From the NCBI GenBank assembly GCA_002403175.1, contig DHHG01000190.1:1-48070 (forward strand): a DNA stretch of 48,070 nucleotides, given 5' to 3'. Every line of letters starts with the position of its first letter. Position 1 is the stretch's first letter. The position numbers and the translations under genes were made by a program. This DNA comes from Syntrophaceae bacterium UBA4778 (GTDB taxonomy: Bacteria; Desulfobacterota; Syntrophia; Syntrophales; UBA4778). Below are positions 34,196 through 43,340 of this stretch, piece after piece. The notes beneath the pieces were generated by a model. The model was not told where the DNA came from and ran no database searches. It saw only the letters and a list, made by a program, of their open reading frames with translations.

Positions 34196-35360
34196 TAGCA
34201 ACGGACTTAACACATTCAGCGATATAATCCATTTGATGCAGGTCTAAGCTCTGATGCACAGGCAACGTCAAAAGATTATTCTTTAGATAACGTGCTTCCG
34301 GGTATTCCTTCCAATTAAAGCCTCGATGGTAGGACGGCCACCCGCCTACCAGGATACCGTTTCGCTCGAGTCTATCGACCCACCAGCTTCGGTCTTTAAC
34401 GAAGACTGGAAACGATAAAGGACAAACCTCTTCAGGCAGTGCATCAAACAATAACTCTACGGATACATTTTTGTGCAGCGCATTATGCAGGCACTGGTAA
34501 TTACGACGGCGTATTCCAACAATTCTTTCGGGGTCAGTTTTATTTAGAATCCTCTTGGATAATCTCGATATGGTCCAATCGAGTTTTTGCGAATCGAAAT
34601 AGTTACCCTTTGGCATTTCACGCTCAATTTGGCAGCTTTCATTCACTGACTTTTTTAGCCAGCTTTTGTTGAGTAATACACGCGTAAATTCATAATGCTG
34701 CCAGAGCAAATTTTCATTCATAAACCATTTTTTTAACAGCGGTAAACTATTGAGAAAAATATTGCGATGCCGTGGAGGCATGGACTTCCTTGATTTTTTC
34801 CACATGTCTTTGTTTTTCAATACTAACGCACCGCCGTCTGGCACTGGAAGTGATTTAACGAAACTATAAATAGCGGCGTCACCAGTTCGACCAATGGTAT
34901 TATGGGGACCACTGCTAAAAAGACACAGGGCACAATCTTCCACCAGAAACAAATCCCTTTTCTTACACCATTCAGCAAGCTCTCCAATTTCTTGAGGCCA
35001 TCCGAAAAAGTGCGTCACATAAATCAGCTTTGTCGCTGATGTCACGCGACGCATGATATCTCGAGTGTCTATGGATGCTTTGTTGTCAATCCTATAAAAA
35101 ATGACCTTCGCACCTGCCCAGACAAACGGATCAACTTCCGCCCCACAATTATAGGCAGGTACAAGGATTTCATCTCCTGCACCGATATGCAATAATTGAC
35201 AGATTTGATAGATGGCGTAACGTCCTTGATATGTGAATATGGCATCAGAATCTGTAAAGCCGAAACCATCAGGCAATTTTGAAGAAAAATGCGACAGTCC
35301 GGAAATAATTTGAGCTGGACCGATCCCCAATCCATTGCACGAAAGAAATTCAGCACTCAT
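34164..35360 (-). CDS. DegT/DnrJ/EryC1-family aminotransferase-like enzyme
   Basis: The protein has 398 residues. The fold-type-I PLP pattern is seen in GRYAIYQICQLLHIGAGDEILVPAYNCGAEVDPFVWAGAKVIFY, then VEDCALCLFSS (Asp142) and YSFVKSLPVPDGGALV with the likely PLP-lysine Lys169. The N-C-G in place of the usual T-F/Y and the SFVKSLPVPDGG segment place it in the variant DegT group found in polysaccharide loci. It probably makes an amino sugar. It overlaps the oxidoreductase gene at its start by 4 bases and the deacetylase gene at its end. Confidence 0.87.
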   Translation of the reverse strand: MSAEFLSCNGLGIGPAQIISGLSHFSSKLPDGFGFTDSDAIFTYQGRYAIYQICQLLHIGAGDEILVPAYNCGAEVDPFVWAGAKVIFYRIDNKASIDTRDIMRRVTSATKLIYVTHFFGWPQEIGELAEWCKKRDLFLVEDCALCLFSSGPHNTIGRTGDAAIYSFVKSLPVPDGGALVLKNKDMWKKSRKSMPPRHRNIFLNSLPLLKKWFMNENLLWQHYEFTRVLLNKSWLKKSVNESCQIEREMPKGNYFDSQKLDWTISRLSKRILNKTDPERIVGIRRRNYQCLHNALHKNVSVELLFDALPEEVCPLSFPVFVKDRSWWVDRLERNGILVGGWPSYHRGFNWKEYPEARYLKNNLLTLPVHQSLDLHQMDYIAECVKSVANEENGHYYSR

Positions 35361-36457
35361 GATTTTCCTGGCCGGTTTGTGCCGTCTGAACGAATTTGCT
35401 CGAATATCTCATCCATGATCCGGGAAGTTAACAGAATCTCACGATACGGTATGGGTAAAGGTGTGCCATCGGTAATAGAACGATAAAATGATTCGATAAG
35501 ATACTTTTTTCCGGAATCCATATGGAAGTCCATCGCTAGAAAGAGTCGGGCGTTGTGAACAAAGTTTGCCAAATACTGTTTAGCAAAACTTACCGGCGGA
35601 ATGAAGTGTTCGGCATAACTCTTAAATCTTTTTCCACGAAGCTTGATGAGCGACCTCTGATCCTCATCAATGGCAATGCCATTTTTAGCACCGTATATGT
35701 GGAACCGATGTAATGAAGGACGCATTTGCGTGGAGAAAGTAAAATAGGCTGTTGTGCCCTGTTCTTCTGTGATGATGGCTCTGAGTTCATCAACAAGAAC
35801 ATTTTCTCCTAATTTCCGAAGGAAGGGGCTGACAAAACCATATGCGATAACTTTTGGGGTTTCACTTGTAAAGAACTCCGCAATTTTGGATACGCCATGG
35901 CTGATTATGTTGTGCAATAATCCACCGGGCAGCGTGCGTGTCCAGTGTTGTTTATCTCCTAATAGCGCTTTGGCATATGTGGCATCACCGAGATCATAGC
36001 ACCAGGAGCTCTCTATATGAACAGGTGCGCCGCCTAAATAACCATCACTAACAAGATTGCGCATCTGCCTAGCGACCACACTGAATTGAGCATCATGGCC
36101 TACCGTTAATTTTAGACCGGTCTGATTTGCATATGCAATTAACCGCTCAGCCTCCGATGCGTAAACCGTAAAAGGCTTTTCCACATAGATATGACATCCA
36201 GCCTCAAGGCACTGCATTCCAATCGCACAGTGAGTTTGCGGTGGTGTCGTAATGTGAACAACATCGGGCTGGCATTCCTTTAAAAGCGTGCCAATATCGT
36301 TATAATAATTTTTAATCGAAAACCTTTCGAAGAGCTGTTTTGCCATTAGTTCTTCATTGTCACATACAGCGACAATCTCACATCCCGATATTCTCTGAAT
36401 CTGAGAGGCATGTGAATCAGCAATCTTACCACATCCGACAATAGCAACCTTAAGCAT
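35357..36457 (-). CDS. Gfo/Idh/MocA-family oxidoreductase
   Basis: The protein has 366 residues. The Rossmann motif VAIVGCGKIADSH starts at residue 4, and the family's catalytic EKP (93-95) sits in YVEKPFTVYASEAERLI. The middle has the HGVSKIAEFF pattern. It should oxidise or reduce a nucleotide sugar with NAD(P). It overlaps the epimerase gene by 8 bases and the aminotransferase by 4, so all three should act together on one sugar precursor. The substrate cannot be named. Confidence 0.9.
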   Translation of the reverse strand: MLKVAIVGCGKIADSHASQIQRISGCEIVAVCDNEELMAKQLFERFSIKNYYNDIGTLLKECQPDVVHITTPPQTHCAIGMQCLEAGCHIYVEKPFTVYASEAERLIAYANQTGLKLTVGHDAQFSVVARQMRNLVSDGYLGGAPVHIESSWCYDLGDATYAKALLGDKQHWTRTLPGGLLHNIISHGVSKIAEFFTSETPKVIAYGFVSPFLRKLGENVLVDELRAIITEEQGTTAYFTFSTQMRPSLHRFHIYGAKNGIAIDEDQRSLIKLRGKRFKSYAEHFIPPVSFAKQYLANFVHNARLFLAMDFHMDSGKKYLIESFYRSITDGTPLPIPYREILLTSRIMDEIFEQIRSDGTNRPGKS

Positions 36458-37505
36458 CTTTATTACTTTCCCGGCAGTATTTAAAAAAATTATTTAATCC
36501 CTCTTCTGTAGGGACTTTCATTTTCCATCCCAGTCGGTTTATAATTTTTTTATTGCTGTAACGTGTTTTCTTCCAAAAGGCATGCCATTCGCTCCGGGAG
36601 AAAACCGGCGGCAACTGGCCATTGGATGCGGCAGCGTATTTCTCCCACAGATAACATAGAAAGTAACTTAAGGCGTGGGGGATATATATCGATTTGAACC
36701 GTTTCACATTCCTCTTATATAAGCTCAAAAACCTTCTGCTGGACGGGAGGTCATCATCCACAATGTTAAAGACTTCTCCATCTACATCTTTCACTATACC
36801 CGCCAAAACGATCGCTTCTGCACAGTTATCAACATATGTTAAGGCTATTTTATTGGATCCACCCAGATGCATAAAAATGCCGAACGTATCAATGCCTACT
36901 CTGCCTGGGATTGCCTCCTTCCCCGGCCCGTAAACATAACTGGGTCGCACAATGACATATTGAATGCCATATTGTTTGCCATAATCGAAAACAAGCTGAT
37001 CCTGCTTTAACTTTGCAAATCCATAGGCATCCCCGTGGCGCTCCGGGTGTTCTTCAAGCGGGCACGTTTCATCCAACAATCGCCATCTCGATTTTTTTTG
37101 ATTTGAATATACAGCAAAAGAACTGACATTCACAAAACGTTTAAGGGTGTTGTTTTGCCTGCATGCTTCAAGTAGGTTTCTCGTTGGAATCACGGCATTC
37201 ATAAATGAGCTTGGAAATGATTTTCCACCAGGCCCTATTGCAAGATGATATATAATGGCAATGTCCTTTGTGGCATTTATACAATCATCTTGAGACAGGA
37301 GATTTCCCTGAAAAAACTCAACATCCGCTGTTGATGAATTGGCTATCCGTTGCAAGTTTCGAATGTTTCGACTTGATCTTACTAGACAACGTATTTTATC
37401 AAAGCCATATCCTATTAATATATCTAAAACCTTTGGACCGATGAAGCCATTTGCACCAGTAATTAAAATGCGATCTGATTTGTTTGCAATCCATTTCTCT
37501 TCCAT
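36450..37505 (-). CDS. NAD-dependent epimerase/dehydratase (extended SDR)
   Basis: The protein has 351 residues. The Rossmann motif is ILITGANGFIG at 13-23 and the catalytic pair is Tyr161 and Lys165 in DAYGFAKLKQDQ, with Ser128/129 in VNVSSFAVYS. It belongs to the nucleotide-sugar epimerase/dehydratase family. It is linked to the oxidoreductase and aminotransferase genes by overlaps, forming a sugar-modification unit. CAGGATGGAG lies before the ATG. Confidence 0.9.
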   Translation of the reverse strand: MEEKWIANKSDRILITGANGFIGPKVLDILIGYGFDKIRCLVRSSRNIRNLQRIANSSTADVEFFQGNLLSQDDCINATKDIAIIYHLAIGPGGKSFPSSFMNAVIPTRNLLEACRQNNTLKRFVNVSSFAVYSNQKKSRWRLLDETCPLEEHPERHGDAYGFAKLKQDQLVFDYGKQYGIQYVIVRPSYVYGPGKEAIPGRVGIDTFGIFMHLGGSNKIALTYVDNCAEAIVLAGIVKDVDGEVFNIVDDDLPSSRRFLSLYKRNVKRFKSIYIPHALSYFLCYLWEKYAAASNGQLPPVFSRSEWHAFWKKTRYSNKKIINRLGWKMKVPTEEGLNNFFKYCRESNKDA

Positions 37506-37554
37506 TTCTCCATCCTGTCAATTCATGGTCTTCATTACAAAATCGATGCATCTA

Positions 37555-38616
37555 TCATTTTCTACAGACGAACTGCAACGCGTCATTGAAGCCTTTGCAC
37601 ATAATATCCATGTGGCCGTTTGTGCTGATTTCTTTCTCGGCTGCTTGAGAAAACTCTGTCCTTAACGCATTGTCGTCCAGTAGCAAGCGAAGTTTTTCGG
37701 TTAGCTGCTGGATATCGCCCCGTGGAACGACAAAACCATTGATACCATCTTTCAGATACATGATTTCCGGAGACGCATCTCCGGCCTCCGTTACAATAGG
37801 CAACCCACAATAAAAGGCATCTACTATGCTGAGTCCAATCGCACCGGGAATACAAAAAATATCAGCTGCCGACAATAAATCCAATCTCTCATCACCATAT
37901 ACTGGGGGAATTTTGAATATATTCTCTCCACTTATATCGCTAAGAATCCCATCATTATCTGGTCCGACCAGAATCAAGCCAACATCTTTTCTGTTAAGTA
38001 AATCGAATGCGTTGAACAGGTGATCAAGCCTCTTTCTTTTTTGCATCCGCCCCATACATATAATATTTTTCTTCGTAGTTATGTTATATTTAGCCAAGCA
38101 TGCATGCCCAAGCGATGGCTGGCTTTGATAATTGTTAAAATTAAGAGTGTTATTCGCGATGAAAGTTTTGGGATAAAAATGATCCTTTACATTTAGTTTC
38201 AAATGTTCTGCGTAAAGGATAAGTGCATCGCTCATTTTAAATTCAAGACTATAAGCTAAACTCTTCAGCTTCATAGCCCCTTTGCCGGACAAATCGGTAC
38301 CATGCCCCCAGTAGACAATCTTTTTTCTTAATAACTTTGTAAAAATGAGCATTGGAAACAGGAAGAGATATTTGAGATTAACCCAATAAATAATGATATC
38401 TGGATCTAACTTCAGAACAAGTCTGGTCAGTTCCAAAAAATTCTGAGAGACTTCCCTTTGATCAAATTCAATTCGGTGAGTATTACCTTTCTGCGTTCTC
38501 TCTGATGTGACTATTAAAGAGTAATCTCTTTTTTCTAAATACGCACTGAGATAGTTGTATACAGGTACACGGTAATGGGGTGTTTCGCCTTGATTAATTA
38601 GAAGAACCTTCTTCAT
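37555..38616 (-). CDS. Glycosyltransferase family 4
   Basis: The protein has 353 residues. The GT-B fold is shown by NIICMGRMQKRKRLDHLFNAFDLL, LILVGPDNDG and the donor-binding GAIGLSIVDAFYCGLPIVTEAGDASPEIMYLKDGINGFVV (E-x(7)-E type, with D in the first position). It should add a sugar to the growing repeat unit from a nucleotide-sugar. It follows the six-hairpin protein at 39884 by 5 bases. Confidence 0.9.
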   Translation of the reverse strand: MKKVLLINQGETPHYRVPVYNYLSAYLEKRDYSLIVTSERTQKGNTHRIEFDQREVSQNFLELTRLVLKLDPDIIIYWVNLKYLFLFPMLIFTKLLRKKIVYWGHGTDLSGKGAMKLKSLAYSLEFKMSDALILYAEHLKLNVKDHFYPKTFIANNTLNFNNYQSQPSLGHACLAKYNITTKKNIICMGRMQKRKRLDHLFNAFDLLNRKDVGLILVGPDNDGILSDISGENIFKIPPVYGDERLDLLSAADIFCIPGAIGLSIVDAFYCGLPIVTEAGDASPEIMYLKDGINGFVVPRGDIQQLTEKLRLLLDDNALRTEFSQAAEKEISTNGHMDIMCKGFNDALQFVCRK

Positions 38617-38621
38617 ATATA

Positions 38622-39884
38622 CTAGCTAATTTTGGCCCTAAAAATTATATCCGATTCGCGCCTGTGCTTTATTTTCCCAGATTGATGATCGCCAAGTAGC
38701 AATGCCATTGCATATAGCATCCAGGATTGAGACCACCGCATATACGGTATTCTATTTTTGTAGTATGGAGTGATCTGATAATAGAAGTAACCCTTCTCAT
38801 CCCACATATTAGCTATGGCCCATTCAAATACTTTATCAGCAAGATTGATTGCCGTGCTATTGAGATCTCGAAACGTTGCAAGAGTTACCATGCTCTGGGC
38901 AACACTATGAACATCAATTGGATATATACGATTATGATAATACTTCGGCGCACCTTCTTCTGTGAAGAAATGTTTCAAATAGAAATCAAAACCAATGCGT
39001 ACGTTTAAATCAAATTCAGCAGTATTTAGACACTGTTGATACGTTCTTAAAGCACACAGGTTATAGCCAGTGTGAAAATTATCAACCCATCCCTGGGTTT
39101 TATCTTCGCCATAGGCCCAAGAGCCATCAGATTTCTGTTTACGTACTGAATAGTTAATCGCTTTACAGGCAAGCTTGAGTAATTTCTCGTCCTCTGTAAC
39201 AGTGTACAGCCTTGCTAAATAAGCCGCCCCCAATAGATTGGCATTATGAACCTGACCATGATCATATGGAGTATAGCTGAAGCAGATCTCGTCATTGCCG
39301 AATTTAGTAACATTTAACCCGTTTACAATAAACTCGCCTGCGCTGATTGCCATCTCCAGATAGCTATCATCTTCAAATTGATAGTATGCATCCAATAAGG
39401 CATTTCCGACAAATGTTGTACAGATGATATTAGGGGCAAATTTGGGAAGAAAAAATTTTCTGCTCTGCCAATCAAAATTGTATCCCCAGCAGAAGTGAGT
39501 TCTTTGAGGACTCCTGAGCGCACCAATTCTACTAATTAAATTCCTAATTTGATCATCTGCGCGGATTAAACCTATCTCAGATAGTGCCATCAATGCTGAA
39601 GCGAATACCGCCAACCCTTTCGGGTTTTCACTTGGAGACACGAGTAGCAGTTTACGTGCGTTTACAGGCATTCGCTTCATAACTTGCGTAAGGATAAGCC
39701 TTGCCAAAGAAATTTTAGAAAAAGGCAATGCTGCGAATACACGACTGTTCAGGCCATCAAAGGGATCATAACCAGCCCATTTGTGACTATTACAATAAGC
39801 AAAGAGCTTAATTGCAGTCTCTTCAAGCAACTCAGTTATAGGTGTTTTGCCAAGCTTTGACGTCTGTTGAGCAGGTAAGTTCAT
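38622..39884 (-). CDS. Six-hairpin (alpha/alpha) protein, VpsJ-like
   Basis: The protein has 420 residues. It lacks a signal peptide and membrane helix. The helical repeats resemble (alpha/alpha)6-barrel proteins in polysaccharide loci, with YTPYDHGQVHNANLLGAAYLARLYTVT, QKSDGSWAYGEDKTQGWVDNFHTGYNLCALRTYQQC and HVSV-like segments that line the barrel. Proteins of this type have been annotated as VpsJ or misannotated as porphobilinogen synthases. The role is unknown; it could be a glycosidase or a chaperone for the nascent polymer. A repeat array lies just upstream. Confidence 0.7.
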   Translation of the reverse strand: MNLPAQQTSKLGKTPITELLEETAIKLFAYCNSHKWAGYDPFDGLNSRVFAALPFSKISLARLILTQVMKRMPVNARKLLLVSPSENPKGLAVFASALMALSEIGLIRADDQIRNLISRIGALRSPQRTHFCWGYNFDWQSRKFFLPKFAPNIICTTFVGNALLDAYYQFEDDSYLEMAISAGEFIVNGLNVTKFGNDEICFSYTPYDHGQVHNANLLGAAYLARLYTVTEDEKLLKLACKAINYSVRKQKSDGSWAYGEDKTQGWVDNFHTGYNLCALRTYQQCLNTAEFDLNVRIGFDFYLKHFFTEEGAPKYYHNRIYPIDVHSVAQSMVTLATFRDLNSTAINLADKVFEWAIANMWDEKGYFYYQITPYYKNRIPYMRWSQSWMLYAMALLLGDHQSGKIKHRRESDIIFRAKIS

Positions 39885-39890
39885 TGCAAC

Positions 39891-39961
39891 AAGTTATCAG
39901 TTCACAGTCAAAGCAAAAGAAGGGAGACTAGAGCCTGAGTTCGGTTGAACGGTTCACGGTT
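39891..39961. repeat. Degenerate GGTTGAACGGTTCACGG repeat array
   Basis: Units such as GTTATCAGTTCACAGTC and CGGTTGAACGGTTCACGGTTAAA fill the gap between wecB and the six-hairpin gene. The wecB stop codon (TAA at 39960) is formed inside the array. Confidence 0.72.
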
Positions 39962-41072
39962 AAATTGCATTGAGCAGAGCTTGGAGGATTCTCTGGCTGG
40001 TATTTCCGTCCCAAAGATCCGGAATTTTTCCGGTTTGATGTCTTCTATCCAGGATTCTATCTATATCCTCCTGCAAAGTATTAATTGACGTGAGCCGGTT
40101 TGTGCCCTGAGTTATCGTTATCGGCCTTTCTGTATTGGGTCTCAATGTCAGGCAGGGGACTCCGAGATATGTCGTTTCCTCTTGGAGTCCCCCTGAATCA
40201 GTCAAAACAAATCTGGCTTTATCTGCCAGACCAATACTTTCAAAATAACCTACAGGTTCACATAGCTTTAAATTCGATTCCTTATTCGACATAGGCATAA
40301 GTCCGAATTGAACAAGATTCTTTTCCGTCCTTGGGTGCACCGGGAAAATGACGGGAACTTTTTCTGCAAGGTTCATAAGCTGTTTCATGATGCCGGTAAG
40401 AGAATTCTTGTCATCCACATTTGAAGGTCGGTGCAATGTGATAAAAACATAATTCTTTTCTTTCATCCCATATTCAGCGTATGGTTTCAGGGCTCTTGCC
40501 CTCTCTAAATTCAGGACCAGGCTATCGATCATCACATTTCCGACCCGCTTGATTTTTTCAGCAGATACACCTTCCCTAAGAAGGTTTTGATCCGCATCTT
40601 CCGAAGGAGTGAGCAGGAGATCAGCCAGAACATCTGTAACCAGCCTGTTGATCTCCTCGGGCATAGTACGATCAAAGCTTCTTAACCCGGCTTCGATATG
40701 AGCCACTTTAATCATCAACTTCGCAGCAACCAAAGTACATGCCATTGTGGAATTCACATCTCCAACGACGACAATCCAGTCCGGCCGTTCCTGACGGCAA
40801 ACTTTCTCGAAACAAATCATGACTTCCGAAGTCTGGACGGCATGAGATCCGGATCCCACTTCCAAGTTGATATCAGGAGCAGGGATTTGCAAGTCCTGAA
40901 AAAAAGAGTCGGACATTCGAAGATCATAATGCTGACCGGTATGTACCAGGACAAACTCTATTTTGATGTTATCATCCAGATGATTATGCTTGCGAATTGC
41001 GGAAATGACGGGTGCTATCTTCATGAAGTTCGGCCTAGCACCGACTACAAGGATTAATTTCAATGTTTTCAC
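39960..41072 (-). CDS. wecB: Non-hydrolysing UDP-GlcNAc 2-epimerase (WecB-like)
   Basis: The protein has 370 residues. Typical features are VVGARPNFMKIAPVISAI (9-26), VLVHTGQHYDLRMSDSFF (41-58), GDVNSTMA, HIEAGLRSFDRTMPEEINRL and the late TDSGGLQEET segment. It converts UDP-GlcNAc to UDP-ManNAc. With the WbpB/D/E-like genes at the right edge, it could instead be the WbpI-type epimerase that acts on UDP-2,3-diacetamido sugar acids, because these enzymes share the fold. Its stop codon is within a repeat array. Confidence 0.9.
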   Translation of the reverse strand: MKTLKLILVVGARPNFMKIAPVISAIRKHNHLDDNIKIEFVLVHTGQHYDLRMSDSFFQDLQIPAPDINLEVGSGSHAVQTSEVMICFEKVCRQERPDWIVVVGDVNSTMACTLVAAKLMIKVAHIEAGLRSFDRTMPEEINRLVTDVLADLLLTPSEDADQNLLREGVSAEKIKRVGNVMIDSLVLNLERARALKPYAEYGMKEKNYVFITLHRPSNVDDKNSLTGIMKQLMNLAEKVPVIFPVHPRTEKNLVQFGLMPMSNKESNLKLCEPVGYFESIGLADKARFVLTDSGGLQEETTYLGVPCLTLRPNTERPITITQGTNRLTSINTLQEDIDRILDRRHQTGKIPDLWDGNTSQRILQALLNAI

Positions 41073-41101
41073 TATCTATGTGTCCTATAATTAGAAGGGA
41101 G

Positions 41102-42196
41102 TTAAGCTGCCTTCTTGCTTCGATTCGATGTGGTTGCGGTATCTCCCAGAATGCCTGCAATGAGCTTGACAATAGTTGTGAGGGCTTTTTGACCTGAGGC
41201 TGCGAATGATTCTGCTCTTGTTCTTTTGATAACCTGCATCTTTGAACGGACATCGGCCACACTCTCGAGCAGAACGAGACGCCCATGTTTTTCCAAATAG
41301 CGATCCACCGCACCTATTGTGCCTCTGAAGATACTGTAAACGGGCACACCCAAGGCAGCCGCTTCCCGGTTCATGGTGCCGCCGCCGCTAATCACAAAAT
41401 CCGAATACCAGATGAGATTGAGCCCATCAACAACATGCTCCGGAATAATGATCTTTCCTGAATCACACCAGTTCGACCATTTGGATTTCACCCAGGCGGT
41501 CTGTTTTTTTTCATTACGCGGCAATATAACCATGCGTACATTTTTGTGCTCACCAAGAAAACTTATACATTCTTCAAAAAGTAACTCGCTTTCAGGATTA
41601 TGATAATGCGCCTCTGTGGCGGGAGGTCTGATGGTTACCAACAAATCATCTTGGCCTATTCCGAGTGTCTTCAGGATTGAAGGATCGGGCTTAAAATCGG
41701 GGGCATAAACGTCTTCCTTGATGCCCTTGTATTTAAAAAAACTTTTCTTGTAGCTCTTGGTGGATACATTGGAAATCATTTCAGGAACGACAACATAGGT
41801 CGGCTTAGTAACAGTCTTCGTGTATTCATAATCGGCAATGACAACGGTTGGTATATTGAGCAACCAGGATATCATAACCTGAGATCTTGACCCGTGGGAT
41901 ACAGCGAGGTCAGGTTTTTCCTTTATAACAGTCGGAATCAACTGCATCGATCGAATCAGGAGCCCGATAACCTTCATGATTTTATTTTTTCCATAATGAC
42001 ACCCCACTTTTTCGTATTTGAGTCCCATTAGATCAGCCAACCCGCAAACCTGAAAACAATCCCTTGCGGTCAAAATGGTTTTGTAACCACTTTTATTCAG
42101 CTCTCTTACGATCGGCTTAAAGAAGGGGACGTGGGGTGAGTTATCCAAATCGATCCAGACTTTTTTATTTGTGTCATTCAAAGACTTGGCTTTCAT
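41102..42196 (-). CDS. DUF354 family protein
   Basis: The protein has 364 residues. It begins with KVWIDLDNSPHVPFFKPIVRELNKSGYKTILTARD, then KPDLAVSHGSRSQVMISWLLNIPTVVIADYEYTK, VTIRPPATEAHYHN and SGGGTMNREAAALGVPVYSIFRG, which is the full DUF354 pattern. The fold resembles GT-B glycosyltransferases such as MurG and the UDP-GlcNAc epimerases. Function is unknown; members sit mainly in archaeal and bacterial polysaccharide loci. AGGAGAAGG precedes the ATG. It is 29 bases upstream of wecB in the same operon. Confidence 0.9.
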   Translation of the reverse strand: MKAKSLNDTNKKVWIDLDNSPHVPFFKPIVRELNKSGYKTILTARDCFQVCGLADLMGLKYEKVGCHYGKNKIMKVIGLLIRSMQLIPTVIKEKPDLAVSHGSRSQVMISWLLNIPTVVIADYEYTKTVTKPTYVVVPEMISNVSTKSYKKSFFKYKGIKEDVYAPDFKPDPSILKTLGIGQDDLLVTIRPPATEAHYHNPESELLFEECISFLGEHKNVRMVILPRNEKKQTAWVKSKWSNWCDSGKIIIPEHVVDGLNLIWYSDFVISGGGTMNREAAALGVPVYSIFRGTIGAVDRYLEKHGRLVLLESVADVRSKMQVIKRTRAESFAASGQKALTTIVKLIAGILGDTATTSNRSKKAA

Positions 42197-42257
42197 TTCT
42201 TTTCCTTCTCCTCAACATAAAACGTGTACATTCGACTTTTAGTACAACAATCGACCA

Positions 42258-43340
42258 TCATCCCATATGCCTATAACAGAAATTTCCCAGGATTGGTGTC
42301 AGCGCTTCCGGTGCTACTCTAAATATAAGCTTAACCAGATCATAGGCCTTGGTATTTTCTCTAGGTATATTCTCTCCGTTCGAAGGGAAATTAAAATGCA
42401 CAATATCGGAGCTGGATGTACCCCACCGTGATTTAAAATTCATCAGTCCGGTATTTGATTTTGCCGTTCTTCCGAAATCAAAAATTTTATAGCCTTCTTC
42501 ATATGCTGCTTTGATCGCATTCCAGAACATAAAGTGATTGGGGCTTGCTTTTTCATAATCGATGTCCCAACCTAAAGCCTCCGCCGAAACGCGATTTTTG
42601 AATTTGAATACGAGAAGCGCGGCGATTTGCTTCATATCACATTCCGCAAAATATATATCTAAATTTCCGGGGTGAAACTGATCCCAGAGCGATTTAAAAA
42701 ATCTGTATGGCTGAGGAGGAAGGCATAGGCGTTTTCTGGTCTTTGTATAAAGCCGATAGAAGGATTTCAGATCGGCTTCTGAACCGGCTTTCGATAATTT
42801 TAAATGATTCTTTTCAGCTTTATTGATTTCATATCGGATCGATTTGTAATGGAATCGCTTTTTCAGAATATCGGGATTTTCCAATTCAAGAAAGTGGGTT
42901 GCGAAAGATGAAGCGGAATGCATACCGGCAACTTTCATGTAGGGCGCAGCATGCAATGTTCTGATTTCCAGCCTCTCTATCCCTTTCTCTTCTGAAAACC
43001 CTTTCACATGATCTGTAAGTATTTCCGCCTCAATTGTATTGGATACCAAGGGATCGGATAATGTCGCAAAGGGGATACTGACCAGCTTTTTACCAAGAAG
43101 CCAACTATTGACTTCATACAGGGGAAGAGCAGATTCGATATTTCCCTTGTAATCTGCAATCGCGAAATAATGTCCTCTCATGTGAGGGAAACTTTTTTCC
43201 AGGACTGTTTTCCAGCCGGACAGGTGCGTGATCCAACCGTAGGGGTGATCCAGTACAAATTTATCCCAGAGCCGATCTGCAACTGGATCGATTACCAGAA
43301 TGCGACCGGTTTCTAACTTCTTTGCTACAGAAAAGGTCAT
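42258..43340 (-). CDS. FemAB-like transferase, PEP-CTERM/exosortase-associated type
   Basis: The protein has 360 residues. HPYGWITHLSGWKTVLEKSFPH opens the fold. FHYKSIRYEINKAEKNHLKL, FAECDMKQIAALLVFKF and SPNHFMFWNAIKAAYEEGYKIFDFGRTAKSNTGLMNFKSRWG complete it, with the D-F-G-R-(T/S) and F-K-x-x-W-G residues seen in the exosortase-associated FemAB family. It ends in CYRHMG, as does the paralogue at 45037, showing a shared origin. Its start overlaps the deacetylase stop by 4 bases. It may attach an amino acid to the polymer or its carrier. Confidence 0.9.
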   Translation of the reverse strand: MTFSVAKKLETGRILVIDPVADRLWDKFVLDHPYGWITHLSGWKTVLEKSFPHMRGHYFAIADYKGNIESALPLYEVNSWLLGKKLVSIPFATLSDPLVSNTIEAEILTDHVKGFSEEKGIERLEIRTLHAAPYMKVAGMHSASSFATHFLELENPDILKKRFHYKSIRYEINKAEKNHLKLSKAGSEADLKSFYRLYTKTRKRLCLPPQPYRFFKSLWDQFHPGNLDIYFAECDMKQIAALLVFKFKNRVSAEALGWDIDYEKASPNHFMFWNAIKAAYEEGYKIFDFGRTAKSNTGLMNFKSRWGTSSSDIVHFNFPSNGENIPRENTKAYDLVKLIFRVAPEALTPILGNFCYRHMG

